DNA of 64,000 nucleotides from contig NZ_QJSX01000009.1 in NCBI RefSeq assembly GCF_003217515.1, positions 21,409-85,408 of the forward strand, given 5' to 3'. Both the position numbers and the translations under genes were made by a program. A model generated the notes under the pieces. The model had not been told where the DNA came from and searched no databases. It saw nothing but the letters and a program-made list of their open reading frames with translations. Positions 1 to 8,362 of the stretch are shown piece by piece. This DNA is from Deinococcus yavapaiensis KR-236 (GTDB lineage: Bacteria > Deinococcota > Deinococci > Deinococcales > Deinococcaceae). Position 1 is the first letter of the stretch; every line of letters starts with the position of its first letter.

Positions 1-83
1 TTGGCTTCGGGCCCGAAGTTCATGGTACCGAGGCAAAGGGGGCTGACTCGGAGCCCGGTCCGACCAAGATGACGGTAATCCAT
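1..83 (-). CDS. Aldo/keto reductase, N-terminal part only
   Basis: Reading leftward from the ATG at 83, the first 27 codons give MDYRHLGRTGLRVSPLCLGT followed by MNFGPEA, which is the classic N-terminus of NADP-dependent aldo/keto reductases (first beta strand plus the GTMNFG turn). A strong ribosome binding site (GAGGAGG) sits 5 bases before the ATG. The rest lies beyond the left edge, so substrate and catalytic tetrad cannot be seen. It diverges from the flavoenzyme gene that starts near 240. Confidence 0.8.
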   Translation of the reverse strand, partial: MDYRHLGRTGLRVSPLCLGTMNFGPEA

Positions 84-171
84 ACGATCCTCCTCGCTTG
101 GTTCGGCTGACCCTACGCCCCGCTTTCGCCGCCCGGGCAGAGACGGCCCACATTGTGAAGAGACACCGCAC

Positions 172-223
172 CGACATTCCGGCGAGGAACACGCCGAGGT
201 CGGGCGTCGACGACATTCCGGCG
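172..223. promoter_or_regulatory. Direct repeat in the divergent promoter region
   Basis: The 13-mer CGACATTCCGGCG occurs at 172-184 and again at 211-223, 39 bases apart, in the intergenic region between the divergent aldo/keto reductase and flavoenzyme genes. This could be a regulator binding site, but no regulator gene is adjacent and it could be chance in GC-rich DNA. Confidence 0.25.
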
Positions 224-239
224 GGAATCGTGACGCGGC

Positions 240-1523
240 ATGGCGCTATCATCGAGCCGCATGGCAAGAGAACGAAACTGGGCGGGAAACGTCGAGTACG
301 ACGCGGCGAGGTGGCACGCGCCGACGACGGTGGACGAGGTGCGACAGATCGTGCGAAACGCCGATCGCGTGCGGTCGCTCGGCACGCGGCACACCTTCAA
401 CGACCTCGCGAACACGGCGGCGGACTTGCTGTCGACCCACCTCCTGAACCGCGTGGTGGCGCTCGACGAGGAGGCGCGCACGGTGACGATCGAGGGCGGC
501 GTGCGTTACGGCGAGCTCGGGCGCTTTCTGCACGCGCGGGGCTTCGCGCTGCACAACCTCGCGTCGCTGCCGCACATCTCGGTGGTGGGCGCGTGCGCGA
601 CGGCCACGCACGGGTCGGGCGACCGCGCGGGAAACCTCGCGACCGCCGTGACGGCTTTGGAACTCGTGACGGCGAGCGGCGACGTCGAGACCTTCTCTCG
701 GGCCTCGCACCCGGACGTCTTTTCGGGCATGGTCGTGAATCTCGGCGCGCTCGGCGTGGTGACGAAGGCGACCTTGCGAGTCGAGGCCGCGTTCGACGTG
801 CGGCAAGACGTGTTCGAGGATCTCGCGTTCGAGGCGTTCGAGCAGCACCTCGACGACGTGACGGGCGCGGCAGACAGCGTCAGCTTCTTCACGGATTGGA
901 AAGAGCCGCTGTTTCATCAGGTGTGGCACAAGCGGCGAATCGGCGAGGAACGTTTCGAGCCGACGCGAACGTGGTTCGGCGCGCGGCGAGCGACGTCCGA
1001 CCTGCACCCCTTGCGAGGCTTTCCGGCGACGTCTTGCACGCCGCAACTCGGCGTGCCGGGTCCGTGGCACGAGCGGCTTCCGCACTTCCGCTTGGAGTTC
1101 ACGCCGAGTGTCGGCGAGGAGTTGCAAAGCGAGTTCTTCGTGCCGAGGCGTCACGCGCCGAGCGCGCTTCGCGCGGTGCGGGAGCTTCGGGCGGTGCTGG
1201 CGGACGTCTTGCTCGTGTCGGAGCTTCGCACGGTCGCCGCCGACGACTTGTGGCTCAGCCCGTGCTTCAAGGAGGCGTGCGTCGGCTTCCACTTCACGTG
1301 GCGGCGCGACGAGGCGAGGGTACGCACGGTCCTGCCGCGCTTGCAGGAGGCGCTCGCCGAGTTCGACGCGCGGCCGCACTGGGGCAAGCTCTTCACGACG
1401 GCGCCTCGACGTCTGCGCGAAGTCTTCGTCAAGCTCCCCGACTTTCAACGCCTCGCCGAGACGTTCGACCCGACCGGAAAGTTCCGCAACGCGTTCGTCG
1501 AGGGCGTGCTGTCAGCGCGTTGA
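240..1523 (+). CDS. FAD-linked alditol oxidase-like protein
   Basis: A 427-aa flavoprotein of the VAO/PCMH family close to alditol oxidases (AldO/XyoA) and D-arabinono-1,4-lactone oxidases. These enzymes oxidise the terminal carbon of polyols such as xylitol with oxygen as acceptor. Visible family features are NWAGN near the start, RSLGTRHTFND, the flavinylation and FAD-binding stretch ASLPHISVVGACATATHGSG (about residues 114-133), the LGALGVV segment, and the substrate-domain motif SFFTDWKEPLFHQVW. The C-terminal FDPTGKFRN is typical. An alternative ATG at 261 would remove seven residues. Its 3' end overlaps the convergent MFS gene by 12 bases. Confidence 0.82.
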   Translation: MALSSSRMARERNWAGNVEYDAARWHAPTTVDEVRQIVRNADRVRSLGTRHTFNDLANTAADLLSTHLLNRVVALDEEARTVTIEGGVRYGELGRFLHARGFALHNLASLPHISVVGACATATHGSGDRAGNLATAVTALELVTASGDVETFSRASHPDVFSGMVVNLGALGVVTKATLRVEAAFDVRQDVFEDLAFEAFEQHLDDVTGAADSVSFFTDWKEPLFHQVWHKRRIGEERFEPTRTWFGARRATSDLHPLRGFPATSCTPQLGVPGPWHERLPHFRLEFTPSVGEELQSEFFVPRRHAPSALRAVRELRAVLADVLLVSELRTVAADDLWLSPCFKEACVGFHFTWRRDEARVRTVLPRLQEALAEFDARPHWGKLFTTAPRRLREVFVKLPDFQRLAETFDPTGKFRNAFVEGVLSAR

Positions 1524-2768
1524 ACGCGCGGCGAGGCGCGCGGCGAGCAGCAGCAACGCGACGTTCAACACGGCGATGACGAGAAACAGGGCGCGCGGGC
1601 GATCGTGGTAGATCCAGCCCGCGAGTCCGGCGGCCGGAGTGGACAGCAGCAGCGCCGTGAGCTGCACGCCCGAGTAGAGATCCGCGCTGCCCCGCTCGGG
1701 AAGGCGGGCGAACAGCACGGTGTCACGGTACGTCTGCGTCAGGAAGGTCGCGGCGGACACGATCATCACCACGAGTAACAGCGAGGCAAGTTGCCCGGGC
1801 GGCACGATCAGCAGCAAGAGCGCGCCGATCGCGCCGACGGCGCGCGTGAACAGCAGCGTGCGCTCGGGAAGCACGTGCGCGATGCGCCGCAGCACGAAGG
1901 CGTACATCAGGATCGTCACGGCGGCCGAAGCGACGGGGACGAAGGACAAGGCGGCGACGCTCGCGCCGAGCACTTCGCGGTAATACAGGATCTGAAAGAG
2001 GCTCATCTGCTCGATGAACACGCTCAGGACGTAGAAGGCCGTCACGAGCGGCAACCCCGAGTGGGCGCGCAACGTCGCCAGGTGCCGTCCCGTTTCGCGC
2101 AGGCTTTGCAGCGGGTCGAGGTCGCGGTGCTCCAGCATCGCCGCTTGCCCCACGCGCGTTTCGTCGGTGAGGGCGTTGCGCCAGAAGAACATCACCGTCA
2201 TGCCGACCGCGCCCAAGGCGTAGTACGCGCGCAGCGTCGCCTCCGCGCCGATGGACGTCATGACGAGCCCGACGAGGGGGGTGAGCAGACCGCACAACGC
2301 CACGATGAGGTTCAAGATGCCCAGCACGCGCGCCCGCTGCGTCTGCGGCACGTCCTCGACGACGAGCAGACTCCACGAGACGGTCACGATGCGGTTCGTC
2401 GCGTTCAGCACGCCCGCGATCACGAACGCATCGAAATTACCGGCGAGTGCCCACAGCGCCATGGGAACGGACCACGACACGAGGTCCCAAAAGAGCGTCG
2501 TGCGCTTGCGACCCATGCGGTTCGTGATGGGCGCCGCCAGAATCTGGAACACGAACGAGAACGCGAGGGTGATCGAGCCGACGATGCCGATTTGCGGGCT
2601 CGTGAGACCGACTTCGCGCATGTACAGCGGCGCGTAGTACAGCACGACCGTCCCGAAGACGGCCCAAAGGGGTTCGGTGACGATGGCGCCGCGCGCGTTG
2701 CGCGGCAGACCGTCGAGGGAAGGCAGGAAGCGGCGAAGGGAAGCGTTTCGGATGAGGTCTCCAGACAA
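1512..2768 (-). CDS. MFS transporter
   Basis: A 418-aa integral membrane protein with about twelve hydrophobic helices and the MFS loop motif NRMGRKRTTLFWD between helices 2 and 3. Substrate cannot be told from sequence. The apparent start is a TTG at 2768 without a clear ribosome binding site; a later start is possible. It converges on the alditol oxidase-like gene and ends inside its last codons. The upstream neighbour (sarcosine-oxidase-like gene) ends about 50 bases before it on the same strand, so co-transcription is possible. Confidence 0.8.
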   Translation of the reverse strand: MSGDLIRNASLRRFLPSLDGLPRNARGAIVTEPLWAVFGTVVLYYAPLYMREVGLTSPQIGIVGSITLAFSFVFQILAAPITNRMGRKRTTLFWDLVSWSVPMALWALAGNFDAFVIAGVLNATNRIVTVSWSLLVVEDVPQTQRARVLGILNLIVALCGLLTPLVGLVMTSIGAEATLRAYYALGAVGMTVMFFWRNALTDETRVGQAAMLEHRDLDPLQSLRETGRHLATLRAHSGLPLVTAFYVLSVFIEQMSLFQILYYREVLGASVAALSFVPVASAAVTILMYAFVLRRIAHVLPERTLLFTRAVGAIGALLLLIVPPGQLASLLLVVMIVSAATFLTQTYRDTVLFARLPERGSADLYSGVQLTALLLSTPAAGLAGWIYHDRPRALFLVIAVLNVALLLLAARLAARSTR

Positions 2769-2818
2769 GGCGAGTTCGAGGCGAGGTGGGAAAGGGGACG
2801 CTTGGGCCCATCATAAAG

Positions 2819-3976
2819 TCACGGTGCGTACGACGGACGCGCGGACCACTCGAAGGCCGCGAGGTTCACGGCGGGCGGTTCGCCGAGGGCGCGCAGGGCG
2901 GCGGCCTCGCCGACGGCAGGCGAGTGCTTGAAGCCGTGCCCGGAGCAGGCGGAGACGACCGTGACGCGCGGCGAGAACGGCGCGGCGTCCACGAGAAAGC
3001 CTCCGTCGGGCGTGGCGGTATACAGGCACGTCTCGGCGCGCAGCAGACGTGGAGACAACGCGTTCACGCGGCCCGCGAGGTGACGCTCGAAGAGGTCGGT
3101 CGCTTCGTCGGGGCGAACGTCTCGGCGTACCGTGTCGGGCGTGGACGTCACGCTCAGTTGCTCGGTGGCGACCTTCACGCCCCCGCCGCGCGTCACCTCG
3201 GGAAAGCCGTAGAAGTGCGCGTCACCCTCGCCGTGCTGCCAGATGAACACGGGAGCGTGGGCGGCGTCGAAGACGTCGGGACGGCTCGGTTCGAACCAAC
3301 ACAGCACCTGGCGGTACACGCGGGCGCGCTCTGCGAACGCCTCGCCGAGCAGATCGCTCGTCCACGCTCCCGCGCTCAGCACGACCGAGGCGGCCTCCAA
3401 AGTCTCCCCTGCCGTTCGGACGCGCACGCGGTCCCCGGCGGCCTCCAGGGTGAGCGCGGGCGTGTTCGCGCGAATCTCGGCGCCGTCCGCTCGGGCGCGC
3501 CGAAGGTGCGCGGCGATGCAGCGTTCGGGCAGCAAGGCGCCCGCGTGCGGCTCGAAGTACGCGTGCTCGTGCTCGCTCAGCGTGAAAGCCGGGAAGCGAC
3601 GCGCGACGTCCCGGGCAGACAATTGTTCGTGCCGTACGTCGAATTGCTGCGCGACTCGAATCGTGCGGGCGGCGAAGTCGAGGTCGTCCGCCCGCTCGTC
3701 GCCCACGATGAGGGCGCCCGTGCGAAGAAGCAACGTCTCGCCGCTCCAAGCTTCCAAGTCGCGCCACAAGGCGTTCGAGCGGCGCACGAGCGGCACGTAC
3801 GCGGGTCCCTCGGCGGTCGCTTCGCGTGTGATGCGCGTTTCGCCGTGGCTGGAGCCCAAGACGTGCGGCGGATCGAAGCGGTCGAGGCCGACGCAGCGAG
3901 CGCCACGGCGCGCGGCGCTCGACAAGGCCGCGCTTCCCACCGCGCCGAGGCCGATCACGAGAACGTCGTACAGCAT
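2819..3976 (-). CDS. Monomeric sarcosine oxidase / N-methyl-tryptophan oxidase-like
   Basis: A 385-aa FAD amine oxidase of the MSOX/MTOX (SolA) family. The N-terminal dinucleotide-binding motif is VIGLGAVGSA, followed by the family signature GSSHGETRI (normally GSSHGDTR). The C-terminal VVSACSGHGFKHSPAVGE contains the cysteine-bearing loop that carries covalent FAD in MSOX. The product would oxidatively demethylate an N-methyl amino acid to formaldehyde and hydrogen peroxide. The start MLYDVLVIG at 3976 is chosen because the Rossmann fold begins there. It lies 19 bases after the histidine kinase stop, so it may be the last gene of that leftward run. Confidence 0.85.
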   Translation of the reverse strand: MLYDVLVIGLGAVGSAALSSAARRGARCVGLDRFDPPHVLGSSHGETRITREATAEGPAYVPLVRRSNALWRDLEAWSGETLLLRTGALIVGDERADDLDFAARTIRVAQQFDVRHEQLSARDVARRFPAFTLSEHEHAYFEPHAGALLPERCIAAHLRRARADGAEIRANTPALTLEAAGDRVRVRTAGETLEAASVVLSAGAWTSDLLGEAFAERARVYRQVLCWFEPSRPDVFDAAHAPVFIWQHGEGDAHFYGFPEVTRGGGVKVATEQLSVTSTPDTVRRDVRPDEATDLFERHLAGRVNALSPRLLRAETCLYTATPDGGFLVDAAPFSPRVTVVSACSGHGFKHSPAVGEAAALRALGEPPAVNLAAFEWSARPSYAP

Positions 3977-3995
3977 GCCCCACTTTGCCACACGC

Positions 3996-5393
3996 TCAGG
4001 GCGTCGGCGAATCCACTTGCGCCAGCGCGCCGTGTTCGCTGGTAGGGGGCGTCGGGCGCGCGGGCAGGCGGATCTCGGCTTTCAAGCCGCCGAGGTCGCT
4101 GCGGCCCAACGAGAACGTCCCGCCGTGCTGACGTGAGATGCCCGAGACGAGCGCGAGGCCCAGACCCGCTCCTTCGCTGCCTTGCAAGCCGAGACCACGC
4201 TGAAAAGGTTTTTGCAGTCGCTCGGCGTCCTCGTCGGGAATGCCGGGGCCGTCGTCCTCCACGACGAGGACGCTCTCGTCGCCCTGCGCGCCCGCGCGGA
4301 CGCGCACCGCGCCGCCTTCACGAACGTAGCGGGCGGCGTTTTGAACGAGATTCGACGCGGCGAGCAGCAGCACGGTACGGTCCCCGGCGGCGGGCGCGGA
4401 CGTGAGGTCGAGCGTGAGGGTAAGCCGACGCTCGCGCAGCGCCGACGAGTGCACTTCGCTCGCCTCCAAGGCGAGGTCGGCGAGGTCCAAGTCTTCACGG
4501 TTCGCGTCGACGCTCGTACGCGCGAGGGCCAGCAAGCGGTCGGCGAGACGCGAAAGGTCGGTCGAGACGCCCTCGATCTCGGCGAGGGCTGCTTGGTACT
4601 GCAGAGGGCTGCGCTCACGCTCCAAGGCGAGCGAGGCGCGCGCGCGAATCACGGCGAGCGGCGTGCGCAGTTCGTGCGCGGCGGCGAGCGCGAACGCCCG
4701 CTCGTGCTCGATGAGGTCGGCGAGACGGTCGAGCATCGCGTTGATCGTTTCGGTGAGGCGCGCCATCTCGTCACGGCCCGGCGAATGGGGCACGCGCTCT
4801 CGGTAGCGACCCGACGCGGCGATGCGGGCCGCGAGCCTCGTGACTTGCCCGACGGGCCGAAGCGCTCGGCCTGCCAAGAGGTACCCGCCGAGAAAGCCCA
4901 GCAGGATCACGAGGGGCGCGACGACCGAAAAGACGTGCGTCACGCCTTCCAAGCTCGAAAGCAGTTCGTCCTCGGCGCGAAAGGCGCGCACCCAACCGCC
5001 CGAGGGCAGGCGCGCGGTGAGGATGCGGTAGCCGTTGACGCGCACGAATCCCTCGATGAGCGGCAAGGTGAGGGGCGGCGTGCCGGACGCGACCGCGCCG
5101 TCCTTGCCGAAGGTCACGACCGTGGCGAGGCCGGGCGGCGTCGGTCGACTCACCCGAGGGCGGTTGTCGTTTCGGTCGCTGTCGAAGTTACGCCGAAAGC
5201 CTTCGTACGGCTGTGGATACTGCGATCTTCGCACGTCCTCGGCGACGCGCGCGGCGACCCCCGTTCGCAGCGACGCGTCGAGGACCCCGACGAGCGTTCC
5301 GCGCACGGAGAAGTACAGCGCGAGAAACATCGCGAGCATCATCGCGGCGGAAACGACGCTCGCGAGGAGGGCGAGGCGCAGGCGGATGTTCAC
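3996..5393 (-). CDS. Two-component sensor histidine kinase
   Basis: A 465-aa membrane kinase. An N-terminal transmembrane helix (about residues 8-29), a periplasmic segment of about 120 residues, and a second helix (about 153-175) are followed by a HAMP region. The phosphoacceptor box is AAHELRTPLAVI with His240. The catalytic domain shows the N box (NLVQNAARYV), the G1 box DDGPGIPDED, and the G2 box GAGLGLALV. The start ATG overlaps the response regulator stop by 4 bases, so the pair is translationally coupled. It lies in an operon with apbE, DUF2271 and PepSY genes, so the sensed signal may relate to that extracytoplasmic redox function. Confidence 0.92.
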   Translation of the reverse strand: MNIRLRLALLASVVSAAMMLAMFLALYFSVRGTLVGVLDASLRTGVAARVAEDVRRSQYPQPYEGFRRNFDSDRNDNRPRVSRPTPPGLATVVTFGKDGAVASGTPPLTLPLIEGFVRVNGYRILTARLPSGGWVRAFRAEDELLSSLEGVTHVFSVVAPLVILLGFLGGYLLAGRALRPVGQVTRLAARIAASGRYRERVPHSPGRDEMARLTETINAMLDRLADLIEHERAFALAAAHELRTPLAVIRARASLALERERSPLQYQAALAEIEGVSTDLSRLADRLLALARTSVDANREDLDLADLALEASEVHSSALRERRLTLTLDLTSAPAAGDRTVLLLAASNLVQNAARYVREGGAVRVRAGAQGDESVLVVEDDGPGIPDEDAERLQKPFQRGLGLQGSEGAGLGLALVSGISRQHGGTFSLGRSDLGGLKAEIRLPARPTPPTSEHGALAQVDSPTP

Positions 5394-6064
5394 GACAAGC
5401 CGCGTCCGAGGCGGTAGCCGGCGCCACGAATCGTCTCGATGATGGCGTCGCCGAGTTTGCGCCGCACCGAACCCACGTAGACGTCCACGATCTTGGCGTC
5501 CACGCTACGGTCGGTCGCCCAGAGGCGGTCGAGCAGTCCCGCGCGCGAGAAGGTCCGCCCGGGGTTGAGCGCGAAGCACTCTAGCAAGGCGTACTCGCGG
5601 CCCGTCAACGGAACGACCTTGCCCGCGAGGCGCACTTCGTGCGACGTCACGTCGAGGACGGCGCCCGTGGGAAGCTTCACGACGTTGTCGGCGAGGCCGC
5701 CCGCGCGGCGCACGAGCGCCATGACGCGCGCGCGCAACTCGCGAAAGTCGAAGGGCTTCGTGAGGTAATCGTCGCCGCCCGACGTGAGACCCGTGACCTT
5801 CGAGTCGATGTCGCCGAGCGCCGTGAGAAACAAGATCGGCGTGGCGTTGCCGCTCGAGCGCCACTCCCTGGCGAGCCGGAAGCCCGCGTCGGGACCTTCG
5901 GGAAGGCCGACGTCGAGAATCACGAGATCGTAAGGGTAGAGGTCGGCGAACGAGCGGGCGGACGCCGCGTCGGCGACGTGATCGACGATGAGGCTTTCCT
6001 CGGCCAGGCCCTCTTTCAGGACCGTGCCGAGGCGAGGATCGTCTTCGACGAGCAGGACGCGCAC
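5390..6064 (-). CDS. OmpR-family response regulator
   Basis: A 224-aa regulator with a receiver domain (acidic pocket E7-D8-D9, phosphoacceptor D51 in VILDVGLP, T81, K103 in LTKP) and a C-terminal winged helix (about residues 130-222) including the recognition-helix region VDVYVGSVRRKLGD. It is the partner of the overlapping histidine kinase. It starts 7 bases after the PepSY gene ends and is therefore part of the same leftward transcript. A likely target is the pair of direct repeats at 8304-8320 upstream of apbE. Confidence 0.93.
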   Translation of the reverse strand: MRVLLVEDDPRLGTVLKEGLAEESLIVDHVADAASARSFADLYPYDLVILDVGLPEGPDAGFRLAREWRSSGNATPILFLTALGDIDSKVTGLTSGGDDYLTKPFDFRELRARVMALVRRAGGLADNVVKLPTGAVLDVTSHEVRLAGKVVPLTGREYALLECFALNPGRTFSRAGLLDRLWATDRSVDAKIVDVYVGSVRRKLGDAIIETIRGAGYRLGRGLS

Positions 6065-6071
6065 GATGACC

Positions 6072-6716
6072 TCAGGTCGCCAGTCGCATGAGGGCGATCA
6101 CGACGACCGCGCCGCCCACCATGACGAGAAGTGCCTTCACGCGAATCTTGCGCAGGTAGAAGAGCAGCGCGAGGCCCGTGACGGAAATCAGCGTGAGGAA
6201 GAGGCCCGACACGTCGATCACCCACGCCCACGCGCTGCCCGCGTCGCGTCCGCGGTGAAGGTCGTTCATGACGGCGACGAAGCCTTGCGCGTCGACGTTC
6301 ACGCTGTACTTGCCGCTCGGCGCCTCGATCAGCACGTCGGCGGAGTAGCCGGGCGCGCGAAACGAGAGGCTCGCCTCACCCGCGTCGAAACGCGTGTCCT
6401 GCGCGCGACCGCGCAAGTTGTGCGCGGCGCGCAAGTCCTCGGCGACCGTCAGCCAATCGACGCTCTCTCCTTGAATCCAACCGCGGGGCAAGGTGCCGCT
6501 GAGTTCGCGCCGCGCCTCCATGGAACCGAACGTCCAGTCGGGGTGATTGAGGGTGATGCCCGTCAGCGAGAAGAACAGCACGACGAGCAAGCTGATCATG
6601 GACGTGTAGATGTGCAGCCAGCGCAGCGTGGCGTTCGTGCGCGCCTTGAGGGTACGAGGGCGAGGCTTCACCCTCGCCTCGCTCACCTTGGGTTCAGGCG
6701 TGCTCGCGGTACTCAA
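6072..6716 (-). CDS. PepSY-associated transmembrane protein
   Basis: A 214-aa membrane protein starting with the classic LRWLHIYTSMISLLVVLFFSLTG stretch, followed by TLNHPDW, a PepSY domain in the extracytoplasmic loop, and the HRGRDAG-WAWVIDVSG segment leading to the C-terminal helices. The start is a TTG at 6716: GGAG lies 6 bases before it, and the gene overlaps the 3' end of the DUF2271 gene by 23 bases. PepSY membrane proteins with DUF2271 and ApbE neighbours are a recurrent arrangement proposed to move electrons across the membrane. Confidence 0.85.
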   Translation of the reverse strand: MSTASTPEPKVSEARVKPRPRTLKARTNATLRWLHIYTSMISLLVVLFFSLTGITLNHPDWTFGSMEARRELSGTLPRGWIQGESVDWLTVAEDLRAAHNLRGRAQDTRFDAGEASLSFRAPGYSADVLIEAPSGKYSVNVDAQGFVAVMNDLHRGRDAGSAWAWVIDVSGLFLTLISVTGLALLFYLRKIRVKALLVMVGGAVVVIALMRLAT

Positions 6717-7296
6717 GGATCACTCCGGAGATGTCGTTGTTGCCGTCGAGAGTCTTCTTGAAACCCTTCGCGCCGATCGTGACCTTCTCGCTCACCAAGC
6801 TGTACGGACCGTGCTCGCGCGCCGTCTCCACGAAAATCGTGTACTCGCCTTGCGGCAACGGCGCCTTCTTGTCGTCCTTGCCGTCCCACACCAGCGTGTA
6901 CTTGCCCGGGTTGCGAGTCGGCGCGGACACGGTGTCGACGAGCGTGTCGGTGTTCGTGGCCGATCGGTACCAGCGGCGCAACTCGGGAATGTAGCGCGGC
7001 CCGCGTCCTTTGGTTTCCACCCACAGGCTCAAGGTGCGCACTTCCTTGCCGCTCGCGTTTTCGATCCACACCGCGACGTACGGGCGGTTGTAGCGGAAGC
7101 CGGACGGCGCGGCGAGTTCGACGGTCACGGCGAGTTCCATGTCGGCGTCCCACTTCGTCGTGGCGGTCGTGCCTTGCGCGAAGGCGGGAAAGCGCGACAA
7201 GGCGAGGCCGAAGGTCGCGAGGGCCGCTTGTCCGATGAAGCGGCGGCGAGAGACCGACCGAGCGGCGGGGAAGTTGTCGTTGGAATCGTGGCTCAT
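6694..7296 (-). CDS. DUF2271 protein with Tat signal
   Basis: A 200-aa exported protein. The twin-arginine motif VSRRRFIGQAA is followed by a hydrophobic stretch and an Ala-x-Ala cleavage region. The mature part carries the DUF2271 hallmarks YNRPYVAVWIENASGK and YTLVWDGKDDK. The ATG at 7296 overlaps the apbE stop by 4 bases (ATGA). The family is usually found beside PepSY and ApbE genes; biochemical function is unestablished. The open frame extends upstream antisense to apbE, but that part is not coding. Confidence 0.85.
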   Translation of the reverse strand: MSHDSNDNFPAARSVSRRRFIGQAALATFGLALSRFPAFAQGTTATTKWDADMELAVTVELAAPSGFRYNRPYVAVWIENASGKEVRTLSLWVETKGRGPRYIPELRRWYRSATNTDTLVDTVSAPTRNPGKYTLVWDGKDDKKAPLPQGEYTIFVETAREHGPYSLVSEKVTIGAKGFKKTLDGNNDISGVILEYREHA

Positions 7297-8246
7297 ACGG
7301 TCTCCTTGAAGGTGAGGGCGGTGGGGGGCCAAGTACGGTTGGTGTGACGAGCGCGGTCCGACGTGACGAGCAACACGCCCACGCCGACGTCGTCGGCGAG
7401 GCGCAAGCCTTCGTGCGGCGGCACGACGCCCACGATGGTGGCGAGAACGTCCGCCGTCAAAGCGTCCTTCGCGAGGACGGACGCCGAGACGACGTGCGAG
7501 ACGGGTTCGCCGGTGCGCGGATCGAGAACGTGCGAGTACCAAGTTCCGCCGATGTCGAATCCGCGGTGGACGTTGCCGCTCGTCGCGAGCGCCGAGTTCG
7601 AGATCGTCACGACGTCGAGCGGACGCGCGTTGTCGGCGGAAGCGAACGGATCGGTGATGCCGGCGCGCACCTCGCCGTGACCGGCGTGACGCAAATCGCC
7701 GCCGATGTTGACGAGAACGCTCGACACGCCGGTCACGGCGAGCGCGGCGTTCACCGCGCGGTCGACGATGTAACCTTTGGCGATCGCGTTGAGGTCGGGA
7801 CCGCCGGGCGTGGCGTTGCGGGCGCCGCGCTCGTCGATCTCGAACGGTTCGTCGCGCAGCGTTCGCGCGAGGACGGCGAGGACGTCGAGCGACGGGCGTT
7901 CTCCACGCCGCGCCGCCTCTCGCCAAGCGTCCGCGAGGAGGCCCGCGCCCGGATGAAACGCGCCGTTCGAACGCTGCCACCACGCGCGCGCTTCGCGCAA
8001 CACGAAGGCGAGGTCGCTCGACACGGCGCGGCGCTCGCGAGTGCGGCTCCAAACGCGCAACTCGCTGTCTTCGCGGTAACGGCTGAAGATCCCTTCGAGG
8101 CGGTCGACTTCGCGCAGCGACGCGTCGCGGGCGTCGAGCGCCTTGCCGCGCGTGGACGCGACGATCCGCAACTGCAGGGCCGTTCCGAGGACGCCTTCGA
8201 CGATCTCGTCGTGCCGCACGTCGCGGCGCGGCCAGCTCAGGCGCAT
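7293..8246 (-). CDS. apbE: FAD:protein FMN transferase
   Basis: A 317-aa ApbE, which attaches FMN covalently to Ser/Thr of extracytoplasmic proteins. Family motifs are FSRYREDSEL, GGPDLNAIAKGYIVDRAV (FAD and substrate binding), SVLVNIGGDLR, and the Mg-binding YSHVLDPRTGEPVSH. The start ATG at 8246 is chosen for the AAGGAACGAGG just upstream and because it opens directly into the conserved region. It is the first gene of the leftward apbE-DUF2271-PepSY-regulator-kinase operon. No obvious flavinylation target with an FMN-binding domain is visible in the operon, so the substrate may be encoded elsewhere. Confidence 0.9.
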   Translation of the reverse strand: MRLSWPRRDVRHDEIVEGVLGTALQLRIVASTRGKALDARDASLREVDRLEGIFSRYREDSELRVWSRTRERRAVSSDLAFVLREARAWWQRSNGAFHPGAGLLADAWREAARRGERPSLDVLAVLARTLRDEPFEIDERGARNATPGGPDLNAIAKGYIVDRAVNAALAVTGVSSVLVNIGGDLRHAGHGEVRAGITDPFASADNARPLDVVTISNSALATSGNVHRGFDIGGTWYSHVLDPRTGEPVSHVVSASVLAKDALTADVLATIVGVVPPHEGLRLADDVGVGVLLVTSDRARHTNRTWPPTALTFKETV

Positions 8247-8303
8247 CCTCGTTCCTTTCCGTGGTGAAGTCGTCCCGTCACCGCCCCATGCTGCCGCAGG
8301 GTT

Positions 8304-8320
8304 GTAAAAGTTCGGTAAAA
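8304..8320 (-). promoter_or_regulatory. Tandem repeat, candidate response-regulator box
   Basis: On the minus strand, TTTTAC occurs twice with 5 bases between (11-base period) about 60 bases upstream of the apbE start. OmpR-family regulators bind direct repeats with this one-turn spacing. The region also has an unusual A/T tract for this GC-rich DNA. Candidate autoregulatory site for the operon encoding the response regulator; untested. Confidence 0.45.
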
Positions 8321-8362
8321 AAATTGTGTGTCTTTCGAGTACGAGCGCTCGCCACTCGACCT

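Noticed and set aside
98..1579. Long open frames on both strands over the alditol oxidase-like gene
   Set aside because: Arg/Ala/Gly-rich translations without motifs; they are GC-driven shadows of the 240-1523 gene.
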